Assembly (NCBI GenBank): GCA_002363575.1
Contig: DEWI01000155.1
Location: forward strand, 1-64,000
Source of the DNA: Verrucomicrobia bacterium UBA3214
GTDB lineage: Bacteria; Verrucomicrobiota; Kiritimatiellia; RFP12; UBA1067
Reading direction: 5' to 3'
Length of the DNA stretch: 64,000 nucleotides
Made by a program: the position numbers and the translations under genes. How positions within the stretch are numbered: position 1 is the first letter of the stretch; every line of letters starts with the position of its first letter. The notes under the pieces are model-generated. The model saw only the letters and a list, made by a program, of their open reading frames with translations, made no database searches and was not told where the DNA came from. This document shows positions 52,160 through 60,886 of this stretch, piece after piece.

Positions 52160-54283
52160 CTATATTTTGCGAGGCGGTATGCCGTGGTGTTTTTCCGAAG
52201 GGGCCGTGCGTCTGCGGGCGGCGAAGAAATCTGCGATTCGATGCACTCCGGCGGCGTCTTCGCCGTGCGGATGGTGGCCGCGGTTTTCGTGCACTGTGAG
52301 ATAGAGCTTACCGCCAGCGGCGGCGAAGCGTTGCGCGAAGGGTTCCGCATTGCATTGTGGAGGAACGACTTCGTCTTTGCCGCCGTAGATGAGTTTGACA
52401 GGAATGCCGGCTTCGGCGAGTTTTTCCGCCATGTTGAGAGGCATGCGAGGATCGTTCGACCAAATGCCATCAGGCGGCACTGAGTCTTTCCATGGGCCGA
52501 TCGCCTTTCCCGGATTGTCGCGAAATTTCTTCAGTCCCGAGAAACCGTCGAAATTCAATAGCGGCGCGTCGAGATACATGCGCTCCACGGCGTCAGGGTG
52601 CGCGCAGGCGTAGCGAACGGAAAAAAAGCCGCCCCAGCTCAGCCCCACGAGATTGGCGCGCTCCGCGAATGAAAGATCGCTGGAGAGGAATCGTTGGAAG
52701 GCGCGGCTCGCGTCCAGACCTTTCTCATCCATTCTGTTGCTGAATGTGTCCAGTGTCACGTGGTGCCAGCCGTTGGAGAGCAGTTCGAGGACGCCGGTGC
52801 GCTCGACGAATGCATCGGCCCATTGCATCGTCCATGTCCACGGGCGTCCATCGGCAGGTTCCCCGCGAGGCTCTGCGATCCATGCGCGATGCCCATCGAA
52901 AATGAACTGGGTGCGCCGGAATCCATGCCACGTGTCGCTGCCGGTTATGCGGTATTTGACGGCAATCTTCGCCGCGAGCGGCGAAGAAGCTGTTTCGCCA
53001 TTGACGAGACGTGCGCGCAGATCGTCCCAGCGCACAAAGCCCCCCGCGACCGTCTCGAGTCCGCGCACGCGAGTCTCGCGCTCGTTGAAGAGAATCTTTA
53101 CAAGTACGTCGCCAGCGTTGTTGCGGTAGAAAACGAGCTGGAGATTTGCAGCCATCGGCATGCAGTTCGCGAGCGCCGCGTCATCGCAGAGTTTGGCGCA
53201 AGGAATCTTGTCGCCGGCGCCTTCAAGACCGATATAGGCTGCAAGCGCCCACAGGCCCAAATCGTGCGCGAAGCGCAAATCGGCGGCGACTTCGCCTGTG
53301 GCGATCGCTTGATCTGCGCGCACGGCGATGTCCATTGCGGCTGGATGCGCAGAGTTTGCGACCGCATAGCCGAATTCTACGCTGCCGCCCATCATCATGT
53401 ACCACTTTGCACGGACGACACGCGAGATCGAGGCAAGCTCTTCTGGCTCGAACCAGTCGAAGAGTTGCAAACCGCCCAGCTCTTCATCTATCGGCAGACA
53501 GCCGGCGACGAGATGGAAAAGATCGTGCGCGAATCTGTAAGGATCGGTTATGACAGCGCGCGCGGCCGCTTCGTCCTTGAAGACGAGGTGTTTGAAATGC
53601 TCGAGCTTCAGTATGTCGGCGGCGAGAAGACGCGCGGCCTCGCGTAGCGGCATTTCTTGCGCAGAGCGTTCTTCAGGTTCGTTCACGAGTTTGTCGAGAA
53701 TCCTTTCGCCAGTCTCGAAATCGAATGCGAGCGACGGCGCGGCGCCTTTCAATTCGACGGCGAAATTCGCCATGCTCGCCAGGCAACGCGGTACAGGGGT
53801 GGATTGGCAACGCACGAATCTGCCTTCGCTTTCGAAAACCTGCGCGAAGCGCGCGTGCATGCGCCGGGCCAGCAACTTCTGCTCTCGCGCGCCGCGCGCG
53901 GAAAGTTCGCCGTACCTGCCTTCGTGGGCGGCGGCGATGAACTGGAGCGCCGCGGCGAGTTCTTCGCCTTTCGGCGTCAGCAAGCCGTCTTTCGCCGCGC
54001 GCGCGAATACTCTTGCGGCATCGCAGCGCTTCTTCTCAGTCTGGAAACGGCTCCCATGCCGCCCGTAGTGGCTGATGTAGAAAGGACGGTAGCCCGCCGG
54101 CGGCGGGACGTCCTTTATGTCCTCGAAGGTATATGGGCGCATATTGCCGGCGGAGCTGGCTGGATTCGCCGCCACGGCATCTTCGAAAGCGCCTGCAAAG
54201 ACGCAATGCGAAACGATTGCAAAAACCGCAAGCAGGGCCAGCACCGGCGCCGATCTTTTCAGCCTTGATATTTCCATCGACAT
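52160..54283 (-). CDS. Fusion of a histidine-type acid phosphatase and an alpha/beta hydrolase
   Basis: Secreted protein of 707 residues with a signal peptide (core APVLALLAVFAIVSHCVFA). Residues about 45-440 form a branch-2 histidine phosphatase of the phytase/MINPP type: RHGSR at 75-79 and the distal HD at 340-341. Residues about 455-690 form an alpha/beta hydrolase: nucleophile elbow GLSWGG with Ser549, Asp637 in GGKDEVV, and a His in ENRGHHPHGE. Both catalytic sets look complete. It lies 31 bases after the MBL gene and 25 before GH95, so a joint role on phosphorylated or esterified glycans is possible. Confidence 0.84.
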   Translation of the reverse strand: MSMEISRLKRSAPVLALLAVFAIVSHCVFAGAFEDAVAANPASSAGNMRPYTFEDIKDVPPPAGYRPFYISHYGRHGSRFQTEKKRCDAARVFARAAKDGLLTPKGEELAAALQFIAAAHEGRYGELSARGAREQKLLARRMHARFAQVFESEGRFVRCQSTPVPRCLASMANFAVELKGAAPSLAFDFETGERILDKLVNEPEERSAQEMPLREAARLLAADILKLEHFKHLVFKDEAAARAVITDPYRFAHDLFHLVAGCLPIDEELGGLQLFDWFEPEELASISRVVRAKWYMMMGGSVEFGYAVANSAHPAAMDIAVRADQAIATGEVAADLRFAHDLGLWALAAYIGLEGAGDKIPCAKLCDDAALANCMPMAANLQLVFYRNNAGDVLVKILFNERETRVRGLETVAGGFVRWDDLRARLVNGETASSPLAAKIAVKYRITGSDTWHGFRRTQFIFDGHRAWIAEPRGEPADGRPWTWTMQWADAFVERTGVLELLSNGWHHVTLDTFSNRMDEKGLDASRAFQRFLSSDLSFAERANLVGLSWGGFFSVRYACAHPDAVERMYLDAPLLNFDGFSGLKKFRDNPGKAIGPWKDSVPPDGIWSNDPRMPLNMAEKLAEAGIPVKLIYGGKDEVVPPQCNAEPFAQRFAAAGGKLYLTVHENRGHHPHGEDAAGVHRIADFFAARRRTAPSEKHHGIPPRKI

Positions 54284-54314
54284 AGATTCCTTGTTGCGAG
54301 AAGGCAGGTATTGC

Positions 54315-55256
54315 CTAGCTGATCCTGTCGCCCCAGAAGCCGACGGAAATATCTGGACAGTTCGCCAAGGCCGGCGGCATGGCGCGGTTGATATGCCACT
54401 TGTGCGCTCTGCCTTTAGTTTGCTTGTGCCCCAACTCCCAGAGATGGCCGAATACGACGCGCTTGGGGTGTATTCTACGCATGGCGTCGGCTATATCCAG
54501 TCCGGACATCGGAAATAGAAGCCATAGATCGGGCGCGCCCCATTTGACGGCGAGTTTGTCGTTGGACGGCCTGCAATCGCCAGTGTGCAACAGCCTGAAG
54601 CCGCCTATGGCGATTTCGAATGCCGTCGTGAAATCTATGCCCCATGGCTCTGAGGCGTGATCGACGCTGAATGTCCGTATCGAAATGTCCTTTATGTGAA
54701 GGATGTTTTCGCCTTTCATCAACCCCGATACTTCCGCGCCGTTGTTGGCGTGGAAGTTGGAGACGATCTTTTTGCCCGCGCTGTCCATCGCGCGCAAGAA
54801 ATCTCCATCGAAGTGATCGCCGTGGGCGTGGGTGCAAAGAGCGAAATCCAGCAGCGGCGCAAATTCCTTCGCGCGGCGATGTTTCAGGTCGATCGAGAAA
54901 GTCGCATGTCGCGTCTTTACGATATACCCCATGTTGTATATGCTCCAGACCGCGGGCGCGTCGCTTCCCACTATCGTCTCTGCGACTTCGCGCTTCACTT
55001 TGTCAAAGGCGTGTTCAAGCGCTTTCAGCGCGGCGAAATTCCGCGTGTCGCCGTCTTTGTAGTAGGCCTTGTAATCTTCAGGCGCGACGAGCATTGTCGC
55101 ATCGTTCCAGCGATCTACTAACGCCGCTTGGCGCTCGGCGCTGCGGCGTTGAGGCGTTGCGCTCGCTTTGCCGGCGGCGAAGGCGTGCGCGGCGGTTGAA
55201 GATGCGAAAGCCGCCGCGCCCAATATGAATTCTCTGCGCTTCATTTGCATCGTCAT
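54315..55256 (-). CDS. Secreted MBL-fold metallohydrolase with Tat signal
   Basis: Protein of 313 residues. MKRREFILGAAAFASS near the start is a twin-arginine signal, so export should be in folded form. THAHGDHFD gives the metal ligands His143, His145, Asp147, His148; TGDCRPSN and VFGHLW supply the remaining ligands. It is nearest the UlaG-like group of MBL hydrolases. The ATG at 55256 overlaps the upstream stop (ATGA); an ATG at 55244 would also keep the signal. Substrate unknown. Confidence 0.82.
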   Translation of the reverse strand: MTMQMKRREFILGAAAFASSTAAHAFAAGKASATPQRRSAERQAALVDRWNDATMLVAPEDYKAYYKDGDTRNFAALKALEHAFDKVKREVAETIVGSDAPAVWSIYNMGYIVKTRHATFSIDLKHRRAKEFAPLLDFALCTHAHGDHFDGDFLRAMDSAGKKIVSNFHANNGAEVSGLMKGENILHIKDISIRTFSVDHASEPWGIDFTTAFEIAIGGFRLLHTGDCRPSNDKLAVKWGAPDLWLLFPMSGLDIADAMRRIHPKRVVFGHLWELGHKQTKGRAHKWHINRAMPPALANCPDISVGFWGDRIS

Positions 55257-56896
55257 GCCGGTTCTTCTTCGAAGATTGATTTTGATTTGTCGAAATCCGC
55301 ATTCGAGAGCGACGACAGGTCGATTATCGTGTTGATCGCGTCCTCGAGATTATAGGCGTCTTTCGGATGGCGTTTGCGGATGTCCGGGCGCGCCTTGTCG
55401 TATTCTTTGCTTGACCAGAGCATGAATGGAACGCTCGTCATCGGGATGTTGGCAAGCTGCGAATGCCCGAGGACTTTGTTTCCTGGCGTATCGTATATAT
55501 CCTCGCCATGGTCGCTGAAGTAGAGGAGGTAGGAGATTCCGGAGCGCTTGGCGAGGATGGAAGTGAATTGCGTTATCACCCAGTCGGTATAGCGGATGGA
55601 GTCGTCGTATGCATTCACCATCTGCGTCTGCATGGCGTTGAGCGCTTCCTTGCCGGGCGCGGCGCCCTGGAAATGGACGAATTCCGACGGGTAGCGGTTC
55701 ACATACGCAGAGTGGCTTCCGATCATGTGGAGGAAAACGACTTTCTTCGCCGCCGTATCGCGGAGGGCCTTTTCGAGTTCTGGCAGCAGCGAGCCGTCCA
55801 CGCTTCTTTCGAAACGTTTCAAGTCCGAATAGCAGATGCACTTGCAGACGTCGGCATGGGAGGCGAGCGCCGTAAGGGGCGTATTGTCGTCCAGCGCGTA
55901 CTGGTTGGAAATCCAGAATGTCTTGAAGCCCGCTTCCTTGAAGTAATCGATAATCGAGCCGCGCGTGCGGAGCTTCTCCGGTTCCTTGCGCGTTGCGAAA
56001 GTCAGCACTTTTTCCAGCACGGGCAGCGTCTGCGCGAACGGCGAGCGGACGCCGCGAATGCGCAGAATCGAATTGCCCAGCGCGTCGGTGAATTCATTCG
56101 TCGCCCGCTTGTATCCGCAGTACGAGTGGTGCATGGAGTTGGCGCTTTCGCCGATGCAGATTACGTATGTCTGCGCGGTTTCTGCGGGTAGCGAAGACGA
56201 TATGGCCGCGAAAGGCGGCGCGCTGTGCGCGGCGATTTCTTTCGCCAGCATGGCGTACGATTTCTTGAATTGGAAGTAGTGGAAGGCAAAGCTCGAATAT
56301 GGATTGAGAATATAGCCGATCTTAAAGCGCGCAGCTTTCTTGGTGAGGTTTCGCGGGAAGGGGAGGAAGGCGGCGAAGAGCAGCGCGCAGGCAATCGCGC
56401 GCGTCGTCGCTGGGAGCGCCGGCGCGCGCGGAATCAGAGGAATCAGCGCGAACGGGACGATGTATATCGCGGCGACGACGACCCAATTCCAGAACGTGAC
56501 GGTCTGACGGCAATATTCCTTGAATTCCTGCATATTCGTCGCGAACAGCGAATAGAAGGTGTTGATTCCTACGCGCGAACCGAATTGCCTGATGTGTGCA
56601 ATCTCGAGAATGAATAGCGGCGCGAATACGGCATGTATCGCGAGAGCGTACCACTTCGCGGCGCAAGGCGCCGCCACTGCCGGAATCCACACGAGAGCCG
56701 TCATGGGGAATGTTCGCAGCAGATCCTTGCCGACCGCGCGCGCGAATGTGGCGTTCCGCCAGCGACCGCCTGCCGCAGCCTTGGCCGATGAATACACGAC
56801 CGGCGCATACGCGACAAACGCCAGATAGCCCAATACCCAGTAGAGTCCTTCAAAGTTCATGGCTGCCAAATATTCAGTGTCTTCGCGTCGCGGCAT
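55253..56896 (-). CDS. Phosphoethanolamine-transferase-like membrane sulfatase-fold protein
   Basis: Protein of 547 residues with about five N-terminal helices (to about 185) and a periplasmic alkaline-phosphatase-fold domain. CIGESANSMHHSYCGYKRAT is the nucleophile region and FSDHGEDIYD the metal site, as in EptA/OpgE-type transferases that decorate lipid A or glucans. The nucleophile would be Ser251 rather than the usual Thr. The ATG at 56896 follows the promoter by about 14 nt; a second ATG at 56860 starts a shorter form. It heads the operon ending with GH95. Confidence 0.83.
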   Translation of the reverse strand: MPRREDTEYLAAMNFEGLYWVLGYLAFVAYAPVVYSSAKAAAGGRWRNATFARAVGKDLLRTFPMTALVWIPAVAAPCAAKWYALAIHAVFAPLFILEIAHIRQFGSRVGINTFYSLFATNMQEFKEYCRQTVTFWNWVVVAAIYIVPFALIPLIPRAPALPATTRAIACALLFAAFLPFPRNLTKKAARFKIGYILNPYSSFAFHYFQFKKSYAMLAKEIAAHSAPPFAAISSSLPAETAQTYVICIGESANSMHHSYCGYKRATNEFTDALGNSILRIRGVRSPFAQTLPVLEKVLTFATRKEPEKLRTRGSIIDYFKEAGFKTFWISNQYALDDNTPLTALASHADVCKCICYSDLKRFERSVDGSLLPELEKALRDTAAKKVVFLHMIGSHSAYVNRYPSEFVHFQGAAPGKEALNAMQTQMVNAYDDSIRYTDWVITQFTSILAKRSGISYLLYFSDHGEDIYDTPGNKVLGHSQLANIPMTSVPFMLWSSKEYDKARPDIRKRHPKDAYNLEDAINTIIDLSSLSNADFDKSKSIFEEEPA

Positions 56897-56916
56897 CTGC
56901 CGCGCGCGTCACGGAT

Positions 56917-56925
56917 ATTATAACA
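56917..56925 (-). promoter_or_regulatory. Extended -10 promoter of the transferase-MBL-phosphatase-GH95 operon
   Basis: Minus-strand ATTTATGTTATAATATC, 20 bases before the first ATG. Confidence 0.68.
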
Positions 56926-56971
56926 TAAATCCTGCCTGCGCACCGGAGGCGCCGGCGCGGAGAAAGATCGC

Positions 56972-57529
56972 TCATCCATCGATGCGCCGCCATATCGCCA
57001 AGCGTGATTTTCCGTATGTGCGATCGCGTACGAGTTCCCATCCCGGCGGAGTTTCCGGCGATTGCTCCGAAGTCGTCTCGGCAGCGAAAACGCCACCCAC
57101 GCGGATTACGCCGTTCTCCGCAAGCGCGCCAAGGAAATCCGCATAGCCGCGCTCTTGGCCGAGCGCGTACGGCGGATCTGCAAACGCGATGTCGAAGGCT
57201 TCCGCGCGGTATGCGGCAATCCAGCGATACGCATCGGCGCGAACGAGCTGCGGCATGGGCGACGGGGCCAGCGCCGCGATATTTTTCCTGATGCACTCTA
57301 TATGCTTGGGATTGCGCTCGACAAAGACGGCGAGCGCGGCTCCGCGCGAAAGCGCCTCCAGCCCGACGGCGCCGCTGCCGGCGAAAAGATCGAGGAACCG
57401 CGCACCCGTTATGCAGTCGCCAAGCATCGAGAAAAGCGCTTCGCGCACGCGATCTTGCGTGGGGCGGATTTCCCCTGTCTTCGGGGTCGCCAGCGTCCTT
57501 CCGCCGTATATTCCGCTTGTTATGCGCAT
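56972..57529 (-). CDS. rsmD: 16S rRNA (guanine(966)-N(2))-methyltransferase
   Basis: SAM-dependent methyltransferase of 185 residues. MRITSGIYGGRTLATP, RPTQDRVREALFSML, SAM motif DLFAGSGAVGLEALSRG (47-63) and catalytic DPPY (118-121) are diagnostic of RsmD. Last gene of the purF-rnc-ybgC-queD-rsmD run. Confidence 0.94.
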   Translation of the reverse strand: MRITSGIYGGRTLATPKTGEIRPTQDRVREALFSMLGDCITGARFLDLFAGSGAVGLEALSRGAALAVFVERNPKHIECIRKNIAALAPSPMPQLVRADAYRWIAAYRAEAFDIAFADPPYALGQERGYADFLGALAENGVIRVGGVFAAETTSEQSPETPPGWELVRDRTYGKSRLAIWRRIDG

Positions 57530-57601
57530 AGCCGCGGTTTGATTGCAGTCAATGAAGCGGCATTGCCGCGGGGGTGCCGAAGGCTCGCGCCGCGCTCCAT
57601 T

Positions 57602-58024
57602 TCATATTCCGTTGTTTTCCTGCCTGTACTCTGCGGAGCTGTCGGCCGTTTCCCAGACGCGAACGGCAACGAGACCCGGCAGACGGACTTTCAGCGCGTC
57701 AAAGAACAGATTCGCCAGATTCTCCGCGGTCGAGCGGAAAGGTATGGCGACAGTGCGCATGCCGTGACGCTTGACCACTTCCGCGATTTCGCATTCGCCT
57801 TCCGACGCGGTGGAGTATATGAAGGCGTGGTCGAAGCGCTCGCATATCGTCTCGTTCGCGATCTTTTTCAGTTCCTTGAAGTCGATGACCATGTCGCGCT
57901 CGCCGTCGCCGGCTACGGACACATCGACTCTGTAAGTGTGGCCGTGGAGATTGCGGCACAGCCCCTCGTGGTTGGTGAGAATGTGCGCGGCGTCGAAACG
58001 CACCGTCTTCGTCACAATAGTCAT
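57602..58024 (-). CDS. queD: 6-carboxy-tetrahydropterin synthase (QueD/PTPS family)
   Basis: Enzyme of 140 residues that turns dihydroneopterin triphosphate into carboxy-tetrahydropterin on the route to queuosine. Zinc His are in FDAAH and LHGHTY, with the catalytic Cys in GLCRN and a later DH...E set. AGGAGG before the ATG at 58024 and an ATGA overlap with the thioesterase fix the start; the frame runs open further upstream without homology. A biopterin-type PTPS is the alternative. Confidence 0.9.
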   Translation of the reverse strand: MTIVTKTVRFDAAHILTNHEGLCRNLHGHTYRVDVSVAGDGERDMVIDFKELKKIANETICERFDHAFIYSTASEGECEIAEVVKRHGMRTVAIPFRSTAENLANLFFDALKVRLPGLVAVRVWETADSSAEYRQENNGI

Positions 58025-58443
58025 TTCTCCTCCTGCGCGCCATCTTCGGAAAGCATGGCGACGAATCTTTCTGGCGGCGGACACGGACGGAATGTATCGA
58101 GCGATACGAAAGCATGGCGCGTGAAGCCGCTGGCGAGAATATCTTCGGAGCCCTTGCGCCTGACTTCGCAGCCGATTTCGATACGCACGCCTTTCATGCC
58201 GCGCACGAAAGCAGTGATTTCGAGGAGGTCGTCGTATTTGGCGCTTCTTCTGCAATCCAGCTCCGCGTGCGTGACCGGCAGTCCCCAGCCTTCGGATTCG
58301 CATTCTTTGTAGGTATAGCCGCACGCGCGCATGAGTTCGTTGCGTGCGCGCTCGAAATACACGAGATAGTTGGCGTAGTACACGACTCCCATCATATCGG
58401 TGTCGGCATACGGAACACGGTATTCCAGCGTGATCGTTTTCAT
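58021..58443 (-). CDS. YbgC/FadM-family acyl-CoA thioesterase
   Basis: Hotdog thioesterase of 140 residues. RVPYADTDMMGVVYYANYLVYFERAR carries the catalytic Asp and the family signature. Cytoplasmic. Eighteen bases after rnc; its stop overlaps the queD start. Some members act beside Tol-Pal; here the neighbours are not Tol genes. Confidence 0.92.
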   Translation of the reverse strand: MKTITLEYRVPYADTDMMGVVYYANYLVYFERARNELMRACGYTYKECESEGWGLPVTHAELDCRRSAKYDDLLEITAFVRGMKGVRIEIGCEVRRKGSEDILASGFTRHAFVSLDTFRPCPPPERFVAMLSEDGAQEEK

Positions 58444-58461
58444 TTGCGGATTTGCCCTTGG

Positions 58462-59124
58462 TCAGTCGATAGAGTTGGCAAGCTCCTTGAGGAGATTGGC
58501 GGCGGCGGCGCATTCCGCTTCATGCCGCGAATGCGCCGTCGCGTCGGCCCAGCCGAAACCGGCGATTTCCACGCGCACTTTGTGAAGCGGGGCGTGCGCG
58601 CTGCCTTCGACGGAAAGCAGGCTGTATTGCGGGCGGCATCCAGGGCGGAAGCGCAATGCCGCCTTCTGCAACTCGCCTTTCGGGTTGGCGCCCCACGCGC
58701 CGTCAAGCGAGTGTTCGCCGAGTGCGTATGCGGCGAAAATCTTCTTGGCCGCTTCCAGGCCGCCGTCAAGCCAGGCGGCGCCGAGAATGGCTTCCATGGC
58801 ATCGGCGAGGAAATGCTCGTCTCCGCGAACCGGCGCGGCGCCCTTGTTGCGGCGCAACAGCGTCGCGAGGCCGAGGCGGCGCGCGGCCGCGCAGAGCGCC
58901 GCCGTGGAAACCATGCGCGTGCGGCGCTCTGTCAGTTCGCCTTCTTGCGAAGAGGCGAATTCCCGGTAGAGTGAATCAGCGGCCAGAAGACCCAGCACGG
59001 CGTCGCCAAGGAATTCCAGACGCTGATTGTCGGCCGCGCCGGGCGTCGTCATTCTGAAGGATGGCGTGGTGAGCGCGTTTTCCAGCAGCTCCGGACGCCG
59101 GAATGTGTAGCCGAAGATTTCCAT
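58462..59124 (-). CDS. rnc: Ribonuclease III
   Basis: Double-strand RNA endonuclease of 220 residues. The signature NQRLEFLGDAVLG and the later DAMEAILGAAWLD supply the metal ligands; a C-terminal dsRNA-binding domain (ANPKGELQKAAL to AAAANLLKEL) is complete. Twenty-eight bases after purF. Confidence 0.95.
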   Translation of the reverse strand: MEIFGYTFRRPELLENALTTPSFRMTTPGAADNQRLEFLGDAVLGLLAADSLYREFASSQEGELTERRTRMVSTAALCAAARRLGLATLLRRNKGAAPVRGDEHFLADAMEAILGAAWLDGGLEAAKKIFAAYALGEHSLDGAWGANPKGELQKAALRFRPGCRPQYSLLSVEGSAHAPLHKVRVEIAGFGWADATAHSRHEAECAAAANLLKELANSID

Positions 59125-59152
59125 GTGCCGGAAGATACCCTTCGCTTCGGTG

Positions 59153-60577
59153 TCACTTCTCCATCGAGACGTCTTTCCCGGACCAGCAGTATGTGCAAAG
59201 CTTGCAGGCGGGAATGCCGATTGCGTTGATGAGATCGTCTAGGCGCTGAAATTGCAACGAGGTCAGATTGAGCTTTTCGCGGATGAACTCCACCATCGCC
59301 TTGTATTCGCTGCTGTCAGGGTCGGTGTATTTATCGAGTCCGGCGTTCTGGCCTTCGTGACCGCGGATGTAGCGGCGCGTTATCAGGTCGTATTCCGAGC
59401 GCGACCGCGAGAAGTTGATGAACGGGCACGGGAAGACGAGCGGCGGGCAGGCGATGCGCATGTGCGTTTCTTTGCAACCGTCCGCATACAGGCGGGCGGC
59501 TTGCTTGCCGAGCTGCGTGCCGCGTACGATGGAATCGTCGCAGAATACGAGCTTGCGATCCTTGATCAGCCCCGGTATCGGAATCAGCTTCATGGAGGCG
59601 ACGTGTTCGCGCTGGCGCTGATCCTGCGGCATGAAGCTCCTCGCCCATGTCGGCGTGTATTTCACGAAGGGGCGGGCGTATTTCACGCCGGCCTCGTGGG
59701 CATAGCCGAGCGCGTGGCTCGTCCCGGAATCCGGGATGCCGCATGCGGCATCGACGCGGACATTGTCGCGGCGTGCGAGCGCGGCGCCGCAGCGGTAGCG
59801 CGCCATTTCGACGTTCCTGCCTTCGTAGCTGGATGCCGGATAGCCGTAGTACACCCATAGGAAGGAGCAGATCGCCATCTTCTCGCCAGGCTCTATCAGC
59901 GTCTCGATCGTGCCGTCTGCGGAAATAGCGACCATTTCGCCTGGCCCCAGATCGCGCACGTATTCATAGCCGAGATTCGGCAGCGCGCAACTTTCTTGCA
60001 CCACGATCGTCGCGCCTTCCTTGCGCCCGATTATGGCTGGCGTGCGCCCGTAGCGGTCGCGCGCCGCGTAGAGCGTGCCTTTTTCATCTACCAGAAGGAT
60101 AGTGCAGCTGCCGCGAACCTTCTGCTGTACGTAGCGAACGCCGTCTGTGATGGAATCTTGGGTGGCGATGAGCGCGGAGACGACTTCTGTAGGCCCGACC
60201 ATGCCGCTCGTCGTGGAGAATTGGAGTTGCGCCGCATTGTCGGTGAACAACTCCTTCTTCAAATCTTCTATATTCGAGATTAGCCCGACTGTTGCAATGG
60301 CGAATGTGCCGAGGTGCGAACACATCACGAGCGGCTGCGGATCCGTATCGCTTATTACGCCAATGCCGCAGTGTCCGGAGAATCTTTGCAAATCATGCTC
60401 GAACTTCGAGCGAAAGGGGGCGTTCTGGATATTGTGGATGGAACGCTGGAAAGCTCCATCGTCGCCAAGGATGGCGAGGCCTCCACGATGTGTGCCGAGA
60501 TGGGAGTGGTAGTCGGTTCCAAAGAAAAGATCGGTCGTGCAATCGTCTTTGGATATCACGCCGCAAAGTCCGCCCAT
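59153..60577 (-). CDS. purF: Amidophosphoribosyltransferase
   Basis: First enzyme of purine synthesis, 474 residues. The glutaminase nucleophile is Cys5 (MGGLCG) with no long propeptide; the PRPP loop is FCDDSIVRGTQ. A C-terminal pair in CKLCTYC may bind a metal or cluster, as in Fe-S forms of PurF. GAAGGAG sets the start. Heads the operon with rnc, ybgC, queD and rsmD. Confidence 0.93.
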   Translation of the reverse strand: MGGLCGVISKDDCTTDLFFGTDYHSHLGTHRGGLAILGDDGAFQRSIHNIQNAPFRSKFEHDLQRFSGHCGIGVISDTDPQPLVMCSHLGTFAIATVGLISNIEDLKKELFTDNAAQLQFSTTSGMVGPTEVVSALIATQDSITDGVRYVQQKVRGSCTILLVDEKGTLYAARDRYGRTPAIIGRKEGATIVVQESCALPNLGYEYVRDLGPGEMVAISADGTIETLIEPGEKMAICSFLWVYYGYPASSYEGRNVEMARYRCGAALARRDNVRVDAACGIPDSGTSHALGYAHEAGVKYARPFVKYTPTWARSFMPQDQRQREHVASMKLIPIPGLIKDRKLVFCDDSIVRGTQLGKQAARLYADGCKETHMRIACPPLVFPCPFINFSRSRSEYDLITRRYIRGHEGQNAGLDKYTDPDSSEYKAMVEFIREKLNLTSLQFQRLDDLINAIGIPACKLCTYCWSGKDVSMEK

Positions 60578-60609
60578 GTTTCGCTCCTTCTATTGTCTTG
60601 TAGAAGAAT

Positions 60610-60618
60610 ATTATACCA
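60610..60618 (-). promoter_or_regulatory. Extended -10 promoter of the purF operon
   Basis: Minus-strand AAATATGGTATAATATT, with a leader of about 26 nt carrying GAAGGAG. Confidence 0.75.
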
Positions 60619-60871
60619 TATTTCGGCTTGCCGCCGCGCATGCCCGAGTCAGATTTCCATGCAAGGCGGCGAATCGGCATCCGGAACGGCGTTGGATGCC
60701 GTCGTGAAAATCTGCATCACGGGCTGCGTGGACACGGCGCTTATCGTATGCGAGGAGACGAAAACCACAAAGGACGCGCGTGCGCGTAGATGTGGGCGGG
60801 ATTTGCATATGCTCTATTTTTAGCGCCTTTCCGCTGTTAAATTAGCTCATATTGCAGAAATCTGCCATATT

Positions 60872-60880
60872 TGGTATAAT
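60872..60880 (+). promoter_or_regulatory. Extended -10 promoter of the GspE/PilB gene
   Basis: TTTGGTATAAT, six bases before the ATG; a TTGCAG at 60852-60857 is a possible -35 at 17-bp spacing. Confidence 0.74.
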
Positions 60881-60886
60881 AGTGGC

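Larger units (their letters stand above)
60578..60886. other. Divergent intergenic region between purF and the GspE gene
   Basis: 309 bases holding the purF promoter (60610-60618) and the GspE promoter (60872-60880). A dyad GCAGA-AA-TCTGC (60854-60865) overlaps the -35 region of the latter. A 54-codon frame at 60659-60823 has no Shine-Dalgarno and no recognised homology and is not called as a gene. Confidence 0.55.

Noticed and set aside
60659-60823. 54-codon frame between purF and the GspE gene
   Set aside because: No Shine-Dalgarno, no promoter on that strand before it, no recognised family; left open rather than called.
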